Source: Caenorhabditis elegans (lineage: Eukaryota; Nematoda; Chromadorea; Rhabditida; Rhabditidae). From it: a DNA stretch of 64,000 nt. The number at the start of each line of letters is the position of its first letter. Positions within the stretch are counted from its first letter, which is position 1. Below the pieces are notes generated by a model, which saw only the letters and a program-made list of their open reading frames with translations, ran no database searches and was not told the origin of the DNA. Location of the stretch: the NCBI RefSeq assembly GCF_000002985.6, contig NC_003279.8:11904001-11968000 (forward strand), in the 5' to 3' direction. The position numbers and the translations under genes are program-made. Below are positions 21,275 to 30,820 of the stretch, one piece after another.

Positions 21275-24200
21275 TTAATCATCCCATTCATCATCATCAG
21301 CTCCTTCTTCACTACTTGAATCATCATTTCCCATAACTTGATCCATTCGTCTCTTCAATATCGCCGCAACATTATTCGCCTCGAGAGCAGCATTCTCGGC
21401 GGCTTCTGCCTCGGCTCTTTGCACTTTTTTCAGCTTTATTCCAGATTGAATTTGAGCCAAAAGATCACTTCGAGCATCTGGTTGTTTTGGAGCAACTGGG
21501 GAATTTGTGCCAGCAGCTTCACCGTCCGCGGATGGCTGAAAATTTCAGTTTTAGTGGGAGAAAATCGATTTTTTGATGAAAATTCGGCTATTTCTCTTGA
21601 AATTTGTCCCTAAAAAAGCTTCAAAAAAGTCCAAAAAACACAGGAAAACTACACATTTTCAGCGGGTTAGACACACATAGAGCCCTGCTGTTCCAGCGCC
21701 TTTACCTTTGGAGCCGGAGCTGCAAATGACGCTGCAGCCGAGCTTATAACCATTGGAGGTGGTGGTGGAGGTGGTGGAGGGATCTGAAAGGGATCGAGAA
21801 TTGAAGAAAGAAGCGGAAAGTGGACAACAATGAGGGAAACACAAAAATGGACAAAAATTGCAAATTTTTAACTGAAAAATTCGGGGTTTTAAGCTTGGAA
21901 ATTGCAGAAATATAGCTTCAAATTAATTTTATGCACTACAAGAAATCTTGGAGCTTTTCACAAATTTCCAAGCTTTTCCAAGCTGTTTCAAGCTTTTTAA
22001 GCTCATCGAAGATATTTCAAGCTCAGTCAGGCTTTTTTAGCTTTTCCAGGCTTTCGCAAGCTTTTTCGAGCTCGTCTAAGCTTTTTGACGCCTTTTCCAA
22101 GCTCTTTCAGGCTTTACAAGCTGTTTCAAGCTCGCACGAGCATTTTGAAGTTTTTCCAGGCTTTTTTAAGCTCTGTAAGCTTTTCGAAGCCACTATCGTT
22201 CTCTTTCAAGCTGTTTCAAGCTGTTTAAGCTCATCGAAGCTATTTCAAGCTCAGTCAGGCTTTTTCAAGCTTTGTCAAGCTTGTTCAAGCTCCTCCAAGC
22301 TTTTTCAAGGCGTTTCCAAGCTTTTTCAGGCTTTTCCCAACTCTTTCAGGCTTGCTCAAGCTTGGTCAAGCTTGTTCAAGCTCCTCCAAGCTTTTCCAGG
22401 TTTTTCCAGGCTTTTTCAAACTATTATAAGCTCGTTAAGCTCATTCAAGCTATTTCAAGCTCTGTCAGGCTTTTCCAAGCCTTTTCAAGCTATTACAAGT
22501 TCGTTTAAGCTCTACAAGCTTTTCCAGGCTTTTTCTTGCTCTTTCAAGCTTTTCCAAGCTTGTTCAAGCTTTCTTAAGCGTTTTGGAATCTTTTCCTGTC
22601 TTTTGCAGGCCTTTTCAAGCCTTTTCCAGGGTTTTCCAAACGTTTTCAAGCCATTTCAAGGTTCTCCAAGCTTGTTCACTATTTTTTCAAGCTCTTTAAG
22701 CTTCTCCAAGCTAGTTCAAGCTCTGTCAGGCTTTCCAAACTTGTTCAAGCTTTATCGTTCTCTTTCAAGTTCTTCCAAGCTAGTTCAAGCTCTGTCAGGC
22801 TTTTCCAAGCTTTTCCAAACGGTTTCAAGCCGTTTCAAGCCTTTCTAATAGAGTTCAACCAATTTTTCGTGATTTCGTGGCCCAAATGAACAAATTAAAG
22901 CGAAAAAGCGAGATTTTGCCTGAAAAAGGCTTAAGGCTTCTAAACGCTCATAATAACTTAGAATAATAGAGACTTTTCACATTTTCTAGTTTTTTCAAGC
23001 TTTTCCAAGCTTTTTCGTCGTGAAAACGGACAATTTAAAGCAAAAACGCAAGCTTTTTTCCTCGCAAAAACCAAGATTTTACTCCAAAATCTCCAAATTC
23101 TCTCGAGCTCCAAAACGTACATTAGTCGGCGGAGCAGCACTCGGCTCGACAAACTGTATCGTCGACGGAGCTTCTGCTGGTAACTGATGTACAATTGATG
23201 TATTCATGAGAAGCGGTGGTGGTGGTGGTGGAAGATCATCATCATCATCATCAATCGATAAAATTGACATATCCGGTGGTGGGAGGTGATCCAGATTCAC
23301 TGGCGGCGGAGCTTCAGTCGGACGTTTAACATTCGGAGATCCACGAGCTGCTGCTGGAGCACCACCTCGTTGTTGGCTCGGATGCACATTTTGTTGAGGA
23401 TGATGGTGCATTGTCATTCCGATTGGGGCAACCATGTTGGAGGGGTGCTGAATTTATCAAAAATTGGGAGATTTTCAGTGGAAAAAATCGTTTTTTTCTT
23501 CAAAATTACTCCCAGAGAAGGATATTTGGGCTTAATTATCGATTTTTCAGAGTTTTTTTGTCATTTGGAGCATGAAATTTCTTAAAAATTCACTGAAAAC
23601 TTCCAAAAAACTCGAGTTTTCAGCCTCAAAGACAAGCCAAAATCAATGAAAAACGTTTTTCAACAGAAATGTTTCACTTTTTCACTAAAAATATGCTGAA
23701 ATTGATAAGTTTTTTTGGAAAAATCCCTAGAAACCGTACAAATTAATTATAAAAACCCTATAAAATCGAATTTTTCAACGAAATCCTCTAGAATCCATAA
23801 CTTTTCAGCTTCAAAATTATTTGTTCCCATTGAAACTTTCGACTTTATAGGATTTTTATAGTTAATTTGTAGGGTTTCTAGCGATTTTTCCAAAAAAAAA
23901 ATTATCAATTTTCGCATATTTTTAATGAAAAAGTGGCACTTTTCTGTTGAAAAATTATTTTTTCTAAGGAATTTCCCACTAATTTCATTGATTTTCGCTT
24001 GTTTTTCGGTGAAAACTCGGCTTTTTGGAAGTTTCTAGTGAATTTTTATGAAATTTCAAGCCCCAAATGGCTAAAAAACCCAAATATTGGCCCAAAATAG
24101 AGAATTTTTGCCTTCTCGGGGAGCACAAGAGCTGTGTAAGCGCTGAAATCTCGTTGAAAAGTTGATTTTCTTTTTAAACAATAGAAAATTCACTTTTTCA

Positions 24201-25507
24201 GCAAAAAACTCGATTTTTTTTCAAATTTTTGGGCTCAATTATCGATTTTTTCCGATTTTCAACGGTAAAAAATCATTTGAAGCGGAAAAGCTGGGACTTC
24301 GTTGAAAAATTCGATTTCATAGTTTTTTTGAAGTTAATTTGTAGGGTTTCTAGCGATTTTTCCAAAAACTTATCAATCTTCGCAGATTTTAATGAAAAAG
24401 TGACTTTTTCTCATTGATTTTGGCTTGTTTTTTGGCGAAAAAGTGCATTTTTAGGAAATTTCATGCTCCAAATTACTGGAAACCCATAATTTTGCCCCAA
24501 AATAGAACATTTTGGCCTGCTCGGGGAGCACAAGAGCTGTGTAAGCGCTGAAATCTCGTTGAAAAGTTGATTTTCTTTTTAAACAATAGAAAATTCACTT
24601 TTTCAGCAAAAAACTCGATTTTTTTCAAATTTTTGGGCTCAATTATCGATTTTTTCCGATTTTCAACGGTTTGGAGATTTTCTCTTCAAAAAATCGAAAA
24701 ATCTCGCGAAAATCTACCTGATTTTTAAAGTTAAGCTGAAGCCCGAGAGCCTGCGGAGCCTGATATTCCTCCGGGAACGAGAAAACTTCATTCTGCTGAT
24801 TAATCCGTGATCCACTAATCTGTCGATTCCTATGCTGCATATCATTATAGGCCGTCGTGCCGAGAGGGCCTTGTCCAGGCTGCTTCCGCCGCTTTTTCGG
24901 GCTTTTACTCCCGTCGTTCGGGCTTTTTACCCGTCTGGGCCGTTCGGCAACCTCTTTTAGTGTCTCCTTTTTCCATAAATCGAAGAAAAACGAGGGATTT
25001 GTGTAGAGAGAGAGCGCAGGGATTTCAGAGTCTCTATACGGATTTAGAGCATCAAGATCCGGCGGTGGATCACATTTTGCATATATTTCAGTCAATGCTG
25101 TAGGTAAAGTGCTTCTATCCAGAATATGTTGATCTACAAGCATTGAACTTTTGAATGCTTTTCGCATATTCGCTTCATTCAACGTTGCTTGATCGGAATT
25201 TGAATCCAAATCTTCAACTTTCTTGTGCAATCTATCAATTCTCTGTTGAAGAGTGTTCGATTTGTGATTTATTATCATTGCGTCGTGATAAATCTCTCCG
25301 AAGATGTTCTCAGCGTGCTTACTGCAAAAAAAAATCGATAAAATTCCAGTTTTCCGACCTAATTTCCCACCTCAACGAGCTCAATTGTCGTACTAAATTG
25401 GCGATTGTCCCATTAGCAGTACATTGAAGCTCATCACGATGGATTGTTGATGGAATTGTGCCTCTGCTGAGGTTTACCGGTGATACCGCCCGTTTTGTTA
25501 GAGGCAT
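21275..25507 (-). CDS. wve-1: WAVE/SCAR actin nucleation-promoting factor
   Basis: Exons are 25507-25371, 25321-24718, 23447-23121, 21783-21706 and 21535-21275, 1407 nt giving 468 residues. As part of the WAVE complex it activates Arp2/3 downstream of Rac. The N-terminal SCAR homology region (about 1-185: MPLTKRAVSPVNLSR..., IFGEIYHDAMIINHKSNTL) is followed by a Lys/Arg-rich basic segment (SPKKRRKQ). Proline-rich stretches in exons 3 and 4 include uninterrupted runs of 6 and 9 prolines. A WH2 motif (ARSDLLAQIQSGIKLKKV, 403-420) precedes a helical central region and the acidic tail ending DDDEWDD with the Arp2/3-binding Trp. The start follows an ATTTTCAGCA acceptor. Introns carry a large minisatellite and segmental duplications. 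I recall R06C1.3. Confidence 0.95.
21930..22850. repeat. CAAGCTTTTC-type minisatellite in a wve-1 intron
   Basis: About 90 imperfect tandem copies of a unit near 10 bases (tttcaagctt / ttccaagctc) fill 920 bases. Because the unit mutates mostly without creating stops, one plus-strand frame stays open for 305 codons (Phe/Ser/Lys/Leu/Gln repeats). It is antisense to wve-1, has no splice context and is not supported as a gene. A few stray units occur near 22985-23010. Confidence 0.9.
23820..24680. repeat. segmental duplication inside the second wve-1 intron
   Basis: A block of about 170 bases at 24088-24262 (including cggggagcacaagagctgtg and ggttgattttctttttaaac-like sequence) recurs at 24500-24668 almost unchanged. 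The preceding part (gtagggtttctagcgatttt, aatgaaaaagtg) is also duplicated at 23860-23960 and 24340-24420. The second copy ends 50 bases from the exon at 24718. Confidence 0.8.
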
Positions 25508-26806
25508 TGCTGAAAATGTGCAGAAATTGCGGGATTATGTGGGTGGAAATTGCGAGAAAGCGTTAGAATTCACAGAAGATGACTTGAAATCGAAAAAAAA
25601 TCACTTTCTTCCCTGAATAATATGTAAAAATCCATGGATTTAATGGAAATTGGCACGAAAATCGTGAAAAAAATTAGTTAAACATAAAAATTCACTGGAA
25701 ACTTCATAAAAGCGAGCAGCCAAAATCAATGAAATTAGTTGGAAAATTCCACGAAAAACTCTAATGTTAATGGTAAACACGAAAATGCACTGGAAAAATT
25801 ATAAAATTGAGTTTTTTAAACAGAAAAGCCACTTTTTTAATAAAATTATGCTGAAATTGGTAACTTTACCGGGAAAAATCGCTAGAAAACATATAAAATT
25901 GCTTCATTTACATGCTAAACCCACAAATTCACTGAAAAACTTATAAAACCTAATTTTCCAACGAAATATCATAAAATACATAGTTTTTCAGCTTCAAAAT
26001 TATTATTTCTGTCAGAAAATGTTTTTTTTCATCGGAAAAACTGCAAAAAACGAGGAAAAACCAATAAAATCTCATGTTTTTCAATTAAAATATCATTAAT
26101 CCAGAAATGCGCCAAGGTGCACCCGGGATGCGTCAGCAAACACTCACGAGAAGTGCGCAAGCGAGCGTCTGCACTCTCTCGAATACATACAGTGTCTCGC
26201 TGTGATTCATCGGAAATATTTTCATTTCCGGAAATGTTTTATATTTATTTAAATATTAATTTTTTTCGGTCTAAAAAATGATATACAAAACAAAAAATCG
26301 ATACAGGAAAATGCGAAAATAGAATGAGATTGAAATTTCAATATTTACTGTTCAAAATATTCAAAATATCGTGAAATGGCGAGGTTTCGGAGAGATGGTC
26401 CTTTTTATTTATCAATGAAATTGTTCTAATTCTGAGAAAAATAACAAAATATAGCTAAATTCTCAATTTTCGCCAACTTGGTTGTGTCACAGAAGCTAAA
26501 ATTCATTTCGAATACCGAGCCCGTACAGTAGTCATTTAAAGAATTACTGTAGTTTTCGCTACGAGGTATATTTCGCGTCAAATTTGTTACGTAATAAGCA
26601 TTTCACTTTCCCAACAATTGCCGATTTCTTCTCCAAAATATCCCTCCCGTAAACCTACACAAAATCGACCGTAGTGCGGCACGTTCGCTGCGAGACCCGC
26701 CGCGCGTTTGGCCTCAATCTTTTTAGGACTGCCAAATTCGATCGAACATTTTTAGTCTGTCTTCCACGCGGAAACACACTCGTTTTTCTTCAAAAAAAAA
26801 TCTATC
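25508..26806. promoter_or_regulatory. divergent intergenic region of wve-1 and the third RRM gene
   Basis: No ORF is supported here. 25560-26100 is AT-rich and related to wve-1 intron repeats. A less AT-rich stretch at 26105-26215 (caccatg-free, with gcgtcagcaaacactcacga) and a GC-rich island at 26640-26720 (gtgcggcacgttcgctgcga) are the best promoter candidates. The second lies about 100 bases before the RRM start and shares GTGCGGCA with the promoters of the two paralogs. A dispersed repeat with ttactgtagttttcgctacg sits at 26545-26590. Confidence 0.45.
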
Positions 26807-27635
26807 ATGGCTTCCCAAGGATTCTCCGTCTACGGTAAGTATAGTAATAAATCGGTGGTGAAAATTAAATTTAAATTTGTACAAATTTTGAATATGATAC
26901 AAAATTCTCAAAACTTCTGAAACTTTCTCACACTTTTCTTCGATGAACTTTTCTTCGACTTGCAGAAAGTATCGATTTCTGATAATTGTTAGCGTTTTCC
27001 GATCGGCCTTCGTTCTCTATGGTTCATTCGTGTTCCTTGACAACAAATCCCGATATTTCAGGTAGTCCCCTTCCACGTGTATAAGTATAACTGAGTCTAC
27101 TAACTGAGTACCCGGGACCCCACACGGATCGCCACACAATTCTGGAAATGGAGACGCCGTTCGACCACAAAAAGTATGGGTGAAGAGACTTTTCGCACTG
27201 TCATGGTCTCCGTAGTCTAGGACTAGGATAGGGTGCATTTGCTCTGTAACAGTGCATTGTGAGAGTTTGTAACTTTCTATATATAGGCCAAAACCTACTA
27301 TTACCCCCGTTTTGCTAATCGATTTTTTTCTAGTTGGAAACGTTCCATACCAAGGAACTGAGGAGGAGATCGGAAACTACTTCGCCGCCGTCGGACATGT
27401 TAACAACGTCAGGTAAGAGAACTCAGAAACTCAGAAACTCGGAAACTTTCGATTAAAACCTTGTCAAAACTAATCAATGTCTTCCAGAATCGTGTACGAT
27501 CGTGAAACCGGACGCCCACGCGGTTTCGCATTCGTCGAGTTCTCCGAGGAAGCCGGAGCTCAAAGAGCCGTCGAACAACTTAACGGAGTTGCCTTCAATG
27601 GACGCAACCTTCGTGTCAACTACGCCAACAAGTAA
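26807..27635 (+). CDS. R06C1.4: Small single-RRM RNA-binding protein
   Basis: Exons are 26807-26834, 27334-27412 and 27488-27635, 255 nt giving 84 residues. It is a single RRM with RNP2 VYVGNVPY and RNP1 RGFAFVEF, ending RVNYANK. It is very close to the tandem pair at 5450-6956: same length, same two intron positions and phases, same 79-nt central exon. All three therefore descend from one gene with this structure. Codons look like those of a well-expressed gene (many C-ending codons). A poly(A) signal AATAAA is at 27737-27742. The first intron is 499 bases and contains an unexplained GC-richer block. Function beyond RNA binding is not known to me. Confidence 0.92.
27040..27245. other. GC-richer block in the RRM gene intron, nature unknown
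   Basis: This intronic stretch differs in base composition from the surrounding DNA and has motifs such as cccgggaccccacacggatc and cgtagtctaggactaggata. It is open on the minus strand for 73 codons without recognisable protein similarity. It could be an intronic small RNA or an old insertion. I see no box C/D, H/ACA or snRNA signature I would trust. Confidence 0.3.
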
Positions 27636-27789
27636 ACTGACAACGCCGCCGAGTGACTCAAAGAGATTGCACTTGTGATATACATTCCACCAAAAATTCT
27701 ATCTTCGTGCATGTTTTTCACCATCTACACTTAAATAATAAATCTTTTTGAAAACTGAAAACTTCGAGCATTTTTTCACAGAGTGCAGG

Positions 27790-27850
27790 TTTACGGCTCA
27801 GTCTTAGGCTTAGGCTTAGGCTTAAGCATAGGCTGGGGCTCAGGCTTCGG
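27790..27850. repeat. degenerate TTAGGC telomere-type repeats
   Basis: Several tandem hexamers (ttaggcttaggcttaggctt) with point changes, just beyond the RRM gene poly(A) signal. TTAGGC is the C. elegans telomere unit. Confidence 0.85.
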
Positions 27851-27922
27851 CTTTTAGACCTAAAAAAAGATCGTTGCACCATGAGCAAAGTATTATAAAG
27901 AAAATTGACTTCAAAGAAACTG

Positions 27923-28073
27923 ACACGTGGTGTCAAAGTGTCCCATTTTGGTTTGATCTTCGAAAAATGAGGGAAAAGAGACGCAGACTTTTCAACTGAC
28001 GTCACACTTTCCTGGGGAGAAAATTCCCGCATTTTTTGTAGATCAAACCGCAATGAGACAGCCTGACTCCACA
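27923..28073. repeat. short foldback repeat
   Basis: Arms with gacacgtggtgtc / tttttgtagatcaaacc bracket gaaaagagacgcagactttt and ctgacgtcacac. A second member of the family, with matching core, is at 47973-48157. Confidence 0.65.
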
Positions 28074-29334
28074 GATCCCATCTGAAAACTCATGAATTTA
28101 AATAATGATGCATACTTTTACTCTGTTCTGGCTTTGCATCACTTTGAGAGCCTTTTCAAGCTTTTCAGATAAATATTTCCTTGATTGTGCTTGCCTACGA
28201 GCCTACGTGCATACACAGAGATTTCGTTCGTACTTTTCTGATTACATCTCGGGATCCGCGGGAGTACTCCACTACTTTACGAGAGAGACCATAGGCTTAT
28301 CCGTGCTCTGACTTGAGGTGTTTGTCGACACTTGCGGCAGACTCCGAGAAGGATTTAGACTAGAAATACGATAGGTATTATAGTTTTCCAGTCTGGAAAT
28401 TTGCATTTTTCTGGTTCATTACGACTTGATGAGCTTGAAATTTGAATAGTTTCAGATAAAACATTTATTTAAAGAAAAAATTAAAAAATTAACATAAACG
28501 ACCTGCTAACATTTTTAAGCAACGTTTTAAAATTTGATTACACAACACTCAACTCTGAAAACGAAAGATATGAAACTGTTTCTCTTCGAATTGGCTCAGG
28601 AGCTTCCAGGGGTATTTCACAATTCTCTGAAGCATGGATATCCGCACCTACAAGAGGAACACGACTTATCACAAAATCCGAGTAGCTGATATAAAGTGTC
28701 CATATCCAGATATACGGAATGTAATACACAAACATCACGTTTTGATAGATTTTGAAAACGATTTGGCTTTGCTCATGAGCTATCGATAAAACCATTGCAC
28801 CAAGCTGGAAAATTATGGAGAATCCAATAATTATCGAGGAATAGATAGCAATTGACACGGATTCTATATGGATATTTGGTTTGATCGTCCATTTTATCAG
28901 TAGGATTATAAGCATGGCAATATTGACAAGGTTATGTAGAACATCGAATGTTTCTATATCAAAAGTATGAGTTGAGTTGATTTTAACCTTTGAGATGTAC
29001 AACGAAAATCCAATTTTCAAAACCAAAAGCCCTACTATCAACGCAAAAACTATTTGGCTTTTACTTAAACATAACGTTTTGAATTTGAAAATCAAAAAGA
29101 ATAGTTGAATAAATATACAACTCATTGTGATAAAACCTAGCTGTTCGATAAATAAATGCACTATCAAGAACAAAAGTTTTTGGAAAACCAGGGTATTGAA
29201 TATTGAATTGATAATTAGGTTGATTAGGGAAATAATTGAGAAGACGGCCAATGTATGTTGTGCCGTGAATGGGATGAATTGTTAGTACTGAAAGGTTGAA
29301 AATTTGAGAAATATTATAACGGGATCTTGAATCA

Positions 29335-29575
29335 AGGGCTTGGCAGGAGTCGGCTTAGGCTTGTTAGGCTTAGACTTAGGATTACGCTTAGGCTTAGGCT
29401 TAGGCTTAGGCTTAGACTATGGCTTAGGCTTAGGCTTAGGCTAAGGCTAAGGCTTAGGCATAGGCTTAGTCTTAAGCTTAGCTTTAGGCTTAGGCTTAGG
29501 CTTAGGCTTAGGCTTAGGCTTAGGCTTAGGCTTAGGCTTAGGCTTAGGCTTAGGCTTAGGCTTAGGCTTAAGCTT
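29335..29575. repeat. TTAGGC telomere-type array inside the receptor locus
   Basis: About 40 hexamers. The stretch from about 29480 to 29570 is nearly perfect ttaggc repeats and the flanks are degenerate. It produces long Arg/Leu (plus) and Ser/Leu (minus) ORFs that are artefacts. Confidence 0.95.
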
Positions 29576-29585
29576 TTGGACCCTA

Positions 29586-29860
29586 CAGTGCTGGCCAAAA
29601 AGAAATCCACTTTTATTTAGTTTTTTAATGATTTTGAAATTTTTTCCAACGAGTAGAACTCCAGAACGAAAAATGTTATGAAAAAATTTTCAACTGGTAA
29701 AATATAGCCCGTGATCAGGTCTATGTGTTTTCACATTTTATAATCATTCACAAAAATCATGACAAGTAATGAAGCGGCCGACATCTCGTAAGTCTTTTTT
29801 GATCATGATTACGTAACCGACTGTACTGTACTGTATATGCCGTTGGCTACCGGACACGGC
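29586..29860. repeat. partial copy of the 920-bp foldback element
   Basis: Begins cagtgctggccaaaaagaaa after a TA, and continues through an agcggccgacatctcgtaag segment. It matches the left part of the element at 40737-41656 and lacks the right half. Confidence 0.65.
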
Positions 29861-30539
29861 TACGAAATTTGAAGGCCGAGCTTTTAACACAATACCTGAT
29901 TCAGGTTGATAACCCACCTCTTTATTTTTGATTTTATTCACATACAGGATTATTGATAAGATGGGAAACCAAATATGAAACAGTGTTCCAGGAAAACTGG
30001 CAGAAAATAGTTCATATGTGTTAATAATGTCAAAAGTGGAGTTCATGGCTCTTGGAGCAACTAAAATGAATATTCATTTTCATTCGTATGAAGGTGAAGA
30101 AGCTTGAGTTGCAAAGCAGGTGATTATTATTTTGCAGGTGAAGTTATAGGGTGCTGTAGATTCTAAATCGGTTTTGCTTTCATTTTTGGCTGCAATTTTC
30201 CCTTCGAGACCCTGCTTGGAGTACTGTGGCACACCAATTTAAAGTTCAAACAACATATTCGTCATTCCCTTTCTCTAACTGTCTACATCTCTCTCATGCC
30301 TATCAGCTGTCTGCTTCTGTGTGTCTGCGTCTCTTCAGTTCTCACATTCTGTCTCTGTTCGTTCCCAACAGATGTTAGAACGAGAGAGATTGCGTGAAAA
30401 ACTGGGCGCAGAGAAAAATACGGAGAAACATTTTGGCAGCACGAGACGCCAGAACAGAGATTTGCGCAGACTAACACTTTTCGGTCATTTTTATTTTTAC
30501 TTTTGTATATTTGACGGAGATTCCCAATTTCTGTACGCC

Positions 30540-30820
30540 TATGTTAGGCTAAGGTTTAGGCTTTGGCTTAGGCTTAGGCACAGTCTAAGGTTTAGGCTTA
30601 GGGCTTTGGGGTTTGGGCTTGGCGCTCGGGGCTTTGCGTTCAGAGCTTTGGGACATAGGCTTAGGCTTAGGCTAAGGCTCAGGTTTAGGTTTAGGATTAG
30701 ACTTAGGCTTAGGCTTAGGATTAAGCTTTGGCTTAGGTTTAGGCTTGGGCTTAGGCTTAGGCTTAGGCTTAAGCTCAGGTTTAGGCTTAGGCTAAGGCTT
30801 TGGCCTACAGGGCCTAACCT
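30540..30820. repeat. degenerate TTAGGC telomere-type array
   Basis: About 280 bases of ttaggc variants (taggttta, ttgggctt, taaggctt) with a diverged middle. Long ORFs on both strands come from the hexamer periodicity. Confidence 0.9.

Larger units (their letters stand above)
28538..30046 (-). pseudogene. Seven-helix receptor of the nematode serpentine type, probably disrupted
   Basis: Exon 1 (30046-29918) encodes MNSTFDIINTYELFSASFPG and one membrane helix (LFHIWFPILSIILYV), ending at a good donor, GAG|GTGGGT. The next coding block (about 29285-28538) encodes six further hydrophobic segments and a polar tail, giving seven in all. This is the topology of worm chemoreceptors, but I cannot assign a family. 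The only plausible acceptor (CCTTTCAG, minus strand, before 29286) joins in frame to TAC then TAA, a stop at the junction, and no ATG starts the downstream frame until well into helix 3. So the gene is either a pseudogene or uses a structure I cannot see. The intervening 630 bases contain a TTAGGC array and part of a foldback element. Confidence 0.5.

Noticed and set aside
29170-29190. Alternative acceptor inside the receptor block to avoid the stop
   Set aside because: The sequence on the minus strand reads TTTTCCAAAAA, not TTTTCCAG, so no AG is available there.
29327-29620. 97-codon plus-strand and 92-codon minus-strand ORFs of Arg/Leu and Ser/Leu repeats
   Set aside because: Both arise because the TTAGGC hexamer has no stop in those frames; there is no start, splice or domain evidence.
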